From positions 49,373-113,372 of the forward strand of contig JANYGI010000002.1 of assembly GCA_025362495.1 (NCBI GenBank): DNA of 64,000 bases, given 5' to 3'. The notes under the pieces are model-generated. The model made no database searches, had not been told where the DNA came from, and saw only the letters and a list, made by a program, of their open reading frames with translations. The position numbers and the translations under genes were made by a program. Below are positions 57,545 through 64,000 of this stretch, piece by piece; the first letter of the stretch is position 1; each line of letters opens with the position of its first letter. The stretch comes from Byssovorax sp. (GTDB taxonomy: Bacteria > Myxococcota_A > Polyangia > Polyangiales > Polyangiaceae).

Positions 57545-59209
57545 ATGCGCTCCCTCGGAACGACGGCGCGGCGGATGGTCTCCGCCGTCCTCGTCACCGC
57601 CCTGATCCCCCTCGTGTTCGCGCTGCTGATCGCGCGCGCCACCATCGCGCGCGTCTCGGCCACGGCGTTTCAGCCGGAGTTCAGCGTCCACATCGATCAG
57701 GCGCTCGGCGTCTACGCCGACCTCGCCAAGGCGCTCAAGCAGACGATGCGGGCCGAGGCGCTGGCCATCGCGGCGCGCGAGCCGCTGCGCGTGGCGGCGA
57801 CGACGAAGGACGCGAAGGCCCTCCGCGCCGAGCTCGATCGCGCCCTCGAAGCGCACGGATCGCTGCGGCGGATCCGCGTCGAGACCTGCAACGGCGCCTT
57901 GCTCGGCGAGCGCGAGCTGCCCATCGACGCGGCGCTGGAGCGCACGCTCCTGGTGCGTCGTCCCCTCGGCGTGGACGATGTTGACGATGTGGTCTGCGGG
58001 GTCACGCACCCGGAAGAGCCGCCGATCCTCGTCGCCACGTTCGCCGCGCCGCGCGCCCGCCTCGACGAGCTCGAGTCGGCGCAGGCCTTCGCGCAGGCGT
58101 ACCACCAGATCGAGCGCGTCCACCGCAAGGAGTACCTCAATCGCACCTATGGAAACGCCTTCGCGGTGCTCCTCGTGGTGACGCTGATCGTCGCCGTCGC
58201 CGTCGGCGTGCTGGTGACGCGGCCAGTGACGCGGCGGCTCGCGGCGCTGGCGGCGGTGATGCGCCCTGTCGCCGAGGGCGACCTCACCGTGCGCGCCCGG
58301 ATCGAGGGCGACGACGAGGTGGCCGATCTCGGGCGCACCTTCGATCGCATGCTCGAAGAGCTCTCGCAGAGCCGCGCGCGCGTGGAGTTCCTGAGGCGCA
58401 TGGGCGAGTGGCAGCAGGTGGCGCGTCGCCTCGCGCACGAGATCAAGAACCCGCTCACCCCGATCCAGCTCGCCGTCGAGGAGTGCCACCGGCGGTATCG
58501 CGGCGACGACCCTGTTTACAAGCGGATCGTGCAGACGATGCTCGAGGTCGTCGAGGAAGAGGTCGGCAGCCTGCGGCGCCTCTGCACCGAGTTCTCGAAC
58601 TTCGCGCGGCTGCCGCGGGCCGATCTCAAGCCCGACGATCTCGGCGCCTTTCTCCGCCTCCAGAGCGAGCGCCTGAAGCCCGAGGACGGCACGCCCGGCG
58701 AGGGCGACGAGGGAGATCCGACGCTGCTCTTCGGCCTCGATCTCGGCTTCGAGATCCCCGCCGAGGCCATGCCCGCGGCGATCGATCAGGAGATGCTCCA
58801 CCGCGTCCTCGCCAACGTGATCCGCAACTCGGCGCAGGCGCTCCGCGGCGCGAAGAAGCGGCCGGGGCGCGTGCAGGTGACGACGACGATCGAGGGAGCG
58901 GGCGATCGCTTCGTCATCGCCGTCGACGACGACGGGCCCGGCATCCCCGAGACGGTGAAAGAAGCGCTCTTTGATCCCTACGTGAGCACCAAGCGCGACG
59001 GCACGGGGCTCGGCCTCAGCATCGTGAAGAAGATCGTCGTCGACCACGGCGGGAGCATCGAGGCCGGCTGGGGGCCGCTCGGCGGCGCGCGGTTTCGCAT
59101 CGTGATCCCGCGCCTCGGGACGGCCGCTTCGCTCGCGGCGCTGGAGCGCGCGGGGACGATCGAGATCGCGCCGCCCTCGTCGATCGACCCGAAATCTTCA
59201 CGACCGTGA
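57545..59209 (+). CDS. NtrY-like sensor histidine kinase
   Basis: 554 aa from MRSLGTTARRMVSAVLV; the track's earlier start is a basic artefact. The first helix (VSAVLVTALIPLVFALLIA) and a second near residue 200 (AFAVLLVVTLIVAVAVGVLVT) bracket a periplasmic sensor domain. HAMP (VTRRLAALAAVMRPVAEGDLTVRARIEGDDEVADLGRTFDRMLEEL), the H-box RRLAHEIKNPLTPIQLAVEE, the N-box NVIRNSAQAL and G-boxes DDGPGIPE and GTGLGLSIVKKI are intact. H-E-I-K-N-P-L-T-P-I is typical of NtrY/AtoS kinases that control sigma-54 activators. No response regulator is adjacent. Confidence 0.95.
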   Translation: MRSLGTTARRMVSAVLVTALIPLVFALLIARATIARVSATAFQPEFSVHIDQALGVYADLAKALKQTMRAEALAIAAREPLRVAATTKDAKALRAELDRALEAHGSLRRIRVETCNGALLGERELPIDAALERTLLVRRPLGVDDVDDVVCGVTHPEEPPILVATFAAPRARLDELESAQAFAQAYHQIERVHRKEYLNRTYGNAFAVLLVVTLIVAVAVGVLVTRPVTRRLAALAAVMRPVAEGDLTVRARIEGDDEVADLGRTFDRMLEELSQSRARVEFLRRMGEWQQVARRLAHEIKNPLTPIQLAVEECHRRYRGDDPVYKRIVQTMLEVVEEEVGSLRRLCTEFSNFARLPRADLKPDDLGAFLRLQSERLKPEDGTPGEGDEGDPTLLFGLDLGFEIPAEAMPAAIDQEMLHRVLANVIRNSAQALRGAKKRPGRVQVTTTIEGAGDRFVIAVDDDGPGIPETVKEALFDPYVSTKRDGTGLGLSIVKKIVVDHGGSIEAGWGPLGGARFRIVIPRLGTAASLAALERAGTIEIAPPSSIDPKSSRP

Positions 59210-59214
59210 GGTCG

Positions 59215-60788
<1,574 letters not shown>

Positions 60789-60809
60789 CTGCAATTTTTC
60801 AGTCGCGAG

Positions 60810-60853
60810 CGAGCCCCCTCCGGCGTCGATGGTCGAGGGGGCTCGACCATTTT
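60810..60853 (+). terminator. Intrinsic terminator after guaB
   Basis: CGAGCCCCCTC (60810-60820) pairs perfectly over 11 bp with GAGGGGGCTCG (60835-60845), loop 14 nt, followed by ACCATTTTG. It starts 22 nt after the guaB stop. The stem is strong and the T-run is short. Confidence 0.8.
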
Positions 60854-61194
60854 GTACGCCAACCGCGGCAATCGGGCTCGGATGTGGGCGGCAATTGGTT
60901 CTCGGGCCACATCAATCCACCGATTATCAAACATCCTGGCTGCCGGCCGAGAATCACCAATTTCTGTAATCGTCGCGTCGCCTGCAATCTTTAGCGAAAA
61001 TTTCGTCGATCTGTGCCCTCGGCCACGATTCACTCAAAAATTGAGGCGCTTTTCTCTTAAATGATTCGGGCGATGCGCCGTACCCTTTCCTGGAGTCGGG
61101 CAGCACACGAGAGCGCCTTGGCAGAACGCCGTAGGCATTCGACGCCTCTGGCCCGACCATCTGCGGATCCAATGAACGAGAAGGAGCACTCTCG
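60854..61194. other. Gene-free, lower-GC region upstream of the Crp/Fnr-type gene
   Basis: About 340 bp with visibly lower GC than the flanks and no credible gene. Two ATCAA half-sites lie in ACATCAATCCACCGATTATCAAACATC (about 60907-60934), matching the inner half of an FNR/CRP-type TTGAT-n4-ATCAA site. AAGGAG near 61180 serves the next ATG. Probably a long regulatory leader or promoter region. Confidence 0.45.
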
Positions 61195-61950
61195 ATGACC
61201 ATGGGCAGCGTGGCGCACCGCGCCTGGGCGCCGCCGGCGACGGCAGGCAATGATGGAGCAACGGAGCTGGAGGCGCGCAAGCGGCGGATTATCCGCCGCG
61301 GGCCCCTCGGCAACGCGGCCTCCAATTCGTCGCAGGCAACGCTCGTCGAAGCGGGCACGATTCAGCGAGTCGAGAAGGGCCGCCTCTTGATCGCGCAGGG
61401 CGACGCCGCCACCAGCGTGGCGTTGCTCGGAATGGGGCGCGTGCGGCTGACGCGCGTGCTCGGTGACACGCGGAGCCTCTCGATTGGCTATCGCGGCGCC
61501 GGCGACATCCTCGGCGAGGCCGCACTCGGCGGCGTGCAATCGCACCGCGAGAACGCGGTGGCAACCGAGGACGTCGAGGCGCTGATGGTGCCCACCCAGG
61601 CCATGAAGGCCCTGATGACCTCGGATCCGCCGCTCGCCGCCGCGATGCTGCAGGTGATGGTCGAGCGTCACCACGACACCGAGGAGCGGTTGGCCTCGAT
61701 GCTCTTCCGCAACGTGGAAGCGCGCCTCTGCGAGTTCCTGACCAAGGCCGCGGCGCGCTGGGGCATCCCCGAGCCGCGCGGCGTCCTCATCGCCGCGCCG
61801 TTCACGCACCAGGAGATGGCGAACATGATCGGCTCGACGCGCGAGACCGTCACGCTGACGCTCGGCGATCTGCGCCGCGCCGGGGTGCTCGAGATCGATC
61901 GCCGCCGCATCGTCGTGCTGAACAAGGACGCCCTCAAAGCCAGGGTGTGA
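61195..61950 (+). CDS. Crp/Fnr-family transcriptional regulator
   Basis: 251 aa, with AAGGAG 8 nt upstream. A ~40-residue Ala/Arg-rich N-terminus precedes the cyclic-nucleotide-binding-like jelly roll (GRLLIAQGDAATSVALLGMGRVRLTRVLGDTRSLSIGYRGAGDILGEAALGG). The dimer helix is AAAMLQVMVERHHDTEERLASMLF. The winged HTH is FTHQEMANMIGSTRETVTLTLGDLRRAGVLEIDRRRIVVLN. No [4Fe-4S] Cys cluster of the Fnr type is visible, so the signal is not oxygen via Fe-S. Half-sites both upstream and downstream suggest autoregulation. Confidence 0.92.
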   Translation: MTMGSVAHRAWAPPATAGNDGATELEARKRRIIRRGPLGNAASNSSQATLVEAGTIQRVEKGRLLIAQGDAATSVALLGMGRVRLTRVLGDTRSLSIGYRGAGDILGEAALGGVQSHRENAVATEDVEALMVPTQAMKALMTSDPPLAAAMLQVMVERHHDTEERLASMLFRNVEARLCEFLTKAAARWGIPEPRGVLIAAPFTHQEMANMIGSTRETVTLTLGDLRRAGVLEIDRRRIVVLNKDALKARV

Positions 61951-61964
61951 TGGGGTGGGCCCCA

Positions 61965-62014
61965 GGAAAGGGCTCGCTCCCTTTCCCCCCGCCGAGCAGA
62001 GCTCGTCGGGGCCC
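61965..62014 (+). terminator. Two stacked hairpins after the Crp/Fnr-type gene
   Basis: GGAAAGGG-CTCGCT-CCCTTTCC (61965-61986) is a perfect 8-bp stem 14 nt after the stop. Immediately after it CCCCG-C-CGAGC-AGA-GCTCG-T-CGGGG (61990-62014) forms a second hairpin with one mismatch. No T-run is present. Together they could terminate or protect the transcript end. Confidence 0.5.
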
Positions 62015-62430
62015 CATACCCCGGGTCGCCAGCGATTGATGAAGTGCTTTGCCTCGTGGCAGGGCGCGCCGATTGATGGAGCGTTTTTCATCGATTGATC
62101 GGGGCGTCCGCGCGGGCTCAACCATTTTGAGTCCGCGTTCGCAAGCATTGATCCTCAGGCCGCTGCTCGGATCGGGAAACCGCTCCCGAGCGGCGTGTAG
62201 AGGGGGAGCGCGTCGATTCCCGGCTCGAGGCGCGTCGTTCGACGACACGCTGTTCACCCTGCGGCTGGCCATGCTCACGCTCTTCGCGCAGATCGCCCGT
62301 GACGACGGCGAAGGCGGGCGCGCCATCAATGGTAATCGAGGCCCGGGCGCGTGGCGTCGCTGGCCCCGATCCCGGCGCGAGCGCGGCGCTTTACACGCGG
62401 GGGGGCGACGAGTAGCGTCCGCCGCTTGCC
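62015..62430. other. Gene-free region with repeated ATTGAT motifs
   Basis: About 415 bp with no supportable gene. CGATTGAT occurs at 62033-62040, 62070-62077 and 62092-62099, and GCATTGAT near 62145-62152; ATCAATGG appears further on. An imperfect hairpin (GGCTCAA-CCATT-TTGAGTCC) sits at about 62114-62132. The minus-strand ORF 61934..62452 crossing it is low-complexity and is rejected. Confidence 0.4.
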
Positions 62431-62916
62431 ATGCGAAGCGCCCTCTCGCCACTGCTCCTCTGTGGCGCGCTCCTCGGCTGCGGCGGAGGCGCGGCGCCCG
62501 GAGTGAGCGATCCGGGCGATCCGGCGGCGCGCGCGAAGGAGGCCGAGTCGGAGCTGCGGCAGCTCGGCCGAGGGCGCTTCGAGGTCGACGATTTCCAGGT
62601 CGTGTCCGAGGTGCAGTACACGTTCCGCGACGACTACGAGTACCCGACCCGCGTCGTGGCCGTGAGCTTCAAGGCGCGCGTGCGCGGGACGCAGGACTTC
62701 GAGCTCCCCTCTGCCGAAGCCCTGATGGCGCGCAAGGGCGAACCCGGCCTCTCGCTCCCGGACCTCGAGCGCGACGTGGCCTTGATCAACGTGTTCGGGT
62801 ATCGACCGCTCCACCCCGGCGAGCAGCGCACGATCGAGGCCGCCGCTGCGTTCGACGCGCTCGAGCCGGGGTATCGCTTCCGGCTCTTCGATCGCTCGTG
62901 GGCGCCATCGCCATGA
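62431..62916 (+). CDS. Small lipoprotein, unknown
   Basis: 161 aa. The signal MRSALSPLLLCGALLGCGGGAAP has a lipobox (LLGC). The mature part has one beta-rich domain (RFEVDDFQVVSEVQYTFRDDYEYPTRVVAVSFKARVRGTQDFE, then INVFGYRPLHPGEQRTIEAAAAFD). I recognise no family. Its stop overlaps the ATG of the SGNH hydrolase gene (ATGA), so both are probably made together at the cell envelope. Confidence 0.75.
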   Translation: MRSALSPLLLCGALLGCGGGAAPGVSDPGDPAARAKEAESELRQLGRGRFEVDDFQVVSEVQYTFRDDYEYPTRVVAVSFKARVRGTQDFELPSAEALMARKGEPGLSLPDLERDVALINVFGYRPLHPGEQRTIEAAAAFDALEPGYRFRLFDRSWAPSP

Positions 62917-64000
62917 GCGACGCGGTCAAGGCACCTCCGTGGCCGAAGTCCCGGTGGATCAAGCTCGCCGGCGCGCTCGCCATCGCCGCGCTCGGCGTCG
63001 ATCTCTTCCACCCGCGCTCGCGCTTCCTGCGCTTCGGCCCGCCGATCCTCATCGTCGGTGGGCTGATCTGGGCGGCGTGGCTGCTGTTCCTCGCCGGCGC
63101 CCCCGAGGGCGCGGCCGCTCAGCGCCGCTTCAAGAGCGCCGCCGCCACGGTGCTGCTGGCGCTGCTGGTGATCCTCGGCGCGACGCTGATCCGCCTCGGC
63201 CCGACACCCGCTCTCCAGCAGATGAACGCGTCGATCAACGGCGGTGTCTCGGCGCAATCGGAGGACGCGGAGCTCGGCTGGGCACCCCAGGGCAAGGGCC
63301 GTGTGGGGCAGCGGCTCGACCTCATCGATCCAGGCCGAGACCACATCTTGCTGATGGGCGACTCGATCGTCTTCGGCCAGGGCCTCACGCCGGACGAGCA
63401 CGTCGGCCACAAGCTGGAAGAGCGGATGCCCCGCTGGCAGGTCCTCAACGCCGCCGTGTCGGGCTACTCGATCGATCAGTATTACCTGTATCTGAAGCGG
63501 ATCATCGACGAGGTGAAGCCGAAGGCCATCGTCGTCGGCGTGTTCACCGGCAACGATTACCAGATCACCGGGCGCGAGTTCAGCTGGGGTACGAGCAAGC
63601 CGCTCTTCATGGTCGAGAACGGGGAGCTGGTGCGCGCGAACGAGGGCGCGTCGTGCATCGATGATCTCTCCCACAGCCTGCTATTCCGCTCGATCTGGCG
63701 CAGCCGCGACATGGCCATGGGGACGATCAACGCCCTCTGCGCGCCGCGCGAGCTGCGCCGCGGCGAGGCCGAGGCGGTGATCGCCAGGCTGTTTCAAGGC
63801 ATCGACGAGCTCGGCGCCCGCTACGGCGTCAAGCCGCTGTTCATGCTCTTGCCGGTGCGCGACGAGTACAACATCTTCGACCGCGAGCGCTTCCTCTACA
63901 CGGGCAAGTACCGCGATTTACGCCGGCTGCTCGCGCTGGGCAAGCACGACTTCTACGAGCCTTTACCGGCGATCGCGCGGGCCACGAAGGAGAGCCCCGA
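62913..64000 (+). CDS. Membrane-anchored SGNH/GDSL-family hydrolase, C-terminus beyond window
   Basis: The frame stays open from an ATG overlapping the lipoprotein stop to the right edge (about 362 codons); it is not in the track because it is truncated. Three hydrophobic helices (IKLAGALAIAALGVDLF, PPILIVGGLIWAAWLLFLAG, ATVLLALLVILGATLIRLG) precede the SGNH domain. Block I reads LLMGDSIVFGQGL with the nucleophile Ser. NAAVSGYSIDQYYLYL is Block II and GVFTGNDYQ Block III. The C-terminal DxxH block would lie outside the window. Such enzymes deacylate or de-acetylate cell-envelope polysaccharides or lipids (inference). Confidence 0.85.
   Translation, partial: MSDAVKAPPWPKSRWIKLAGALAIAALGVDLFHPRSRFLRFGPPILIVGGLIWAAWLLFLAGAPEGAAAQRRFKSAAATVLLALLVILGATLIRLGPTPALQQMNASINGGVSAQSEDAELGWAPQGKGRVGQRLDLIDPGRDHILLMGDSIVFGQGLTPDEHVGHKLEERMPRWQVLNAAVSGYSIDQYYLYLKRIIDEVKPKAIVVGVFTGNDYQITGREFSWGTSKPLFMVENGELVRANEGASCIDDLSHSLLFRSIWRSRDMAMGTINALCAPRELRRGEAEAVIARLFQGIDELGARYGVKPLFMLLPVRDEYNIFDRERFLYTGKYRDLRRLLALGKHDFYEPLPAIARATKESP

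Noticed and set aside
61934-62452. 172-aa minus-strand ORF between Crp/Fnr and lipoprotein genes
   Set aside because: Arg/Ala/Pro-rich low complexity, overlaps the post-Crp hairpins; no ribosome-binding site.

Overview
The window is about 64 kb of high-GC DNA with strong G/C third-position bias and many ATGA/GTGA/TTGA gene overlaps. It looks like the chromosome of a member of the Myxococcota, most likely Polyangiales. The grounds are gene style and known families: FHA-coupled sigma-54 activators, a Hanks-type Ser/Thr kinase followed by a PEGA-like membrane protein, Ser/Thr/Gly-rich lipoproteins, an RpoH-like sigma factor with an acidic N-terminal extension, and a copy of the MHNPFDQLAKK Rpn-like family that I recall as abundant in Polyangiaceae. 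No rRNA, tRNA, IS element, prophage or CRISPR array was found. Most long entries in the ORF track (for example 831, 835, 911 and 1085 aa) are antisense shadows.

Layout. 1-9.3 kb: a carboxypeptidase-regulatory-domain protein cut by the left edge, a MoxR ATPase/VWA pair, an Rpn-like protein, a GFA enzyme, an NmrA-type reductase, an LRV/HEAT-type repeat protein and a glyoxalase-fold protein. 8.7-21.8 kb: housekeeping genes secA (translationally coupled to a DUF938 methyltransferase), mutL-miaA, an RpoH-type sigma factor and rsmI, plus an unusual ARPP-1/FHA fusion and a formylglycine-generating-enzyme-like protein. 21.8-25.7 kb: a compact four-gene accessory cassette consisting of an SMC/AAA_21-type ATPase with an AbrB-like tail, a PIN nuclease, a class III cyclase-like protein and an MNT-HEPN fusion. 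It starts with its own candidate promoter and is followed by four degenerate ~41-bp repeats. This is the best candidate here for an undescribed defence or toxin-antitoxin system.

25.7-36.1 kb: hydrolase, kelch lipoprotein, MMPL exporter, EamA exporter, DoxX and LysR genes. These are followed by a cell-wall-active group: an NlpC/P60-B-lectin protein, an M15-like lipoprotein behind two perfect 18-bp palindromes, and an orphan Tae4-type amidase. 36.1-40.4 kb: thiD, an FG-GAP protein, a Tat-exported solute-binding-like protein and a DNA glycosylase run as one tight unit. 40.5-50 kb: a glycosidase-like lipoprotein, an FHA-sigma-54 activator, a kinase/PEGA/CBM9-like operon, a Spy-like His-rich protein and a large lipoprotein.

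50-64 kb: an MFS transporter, glmS, the cobT-cobS-cobC operon for the late steps of cobalamin nucleotide-loop assembly, small lipoproteins, an NtrY-like histidine kinase, guaB with a strong downstream hairpin, a Crp/Fnr regulator flanked by TTGAT-type half-sites, and an SGNH hydrolase cut by the right edge. Calls rest on reading the translations and motifs by eye. No database search was run.
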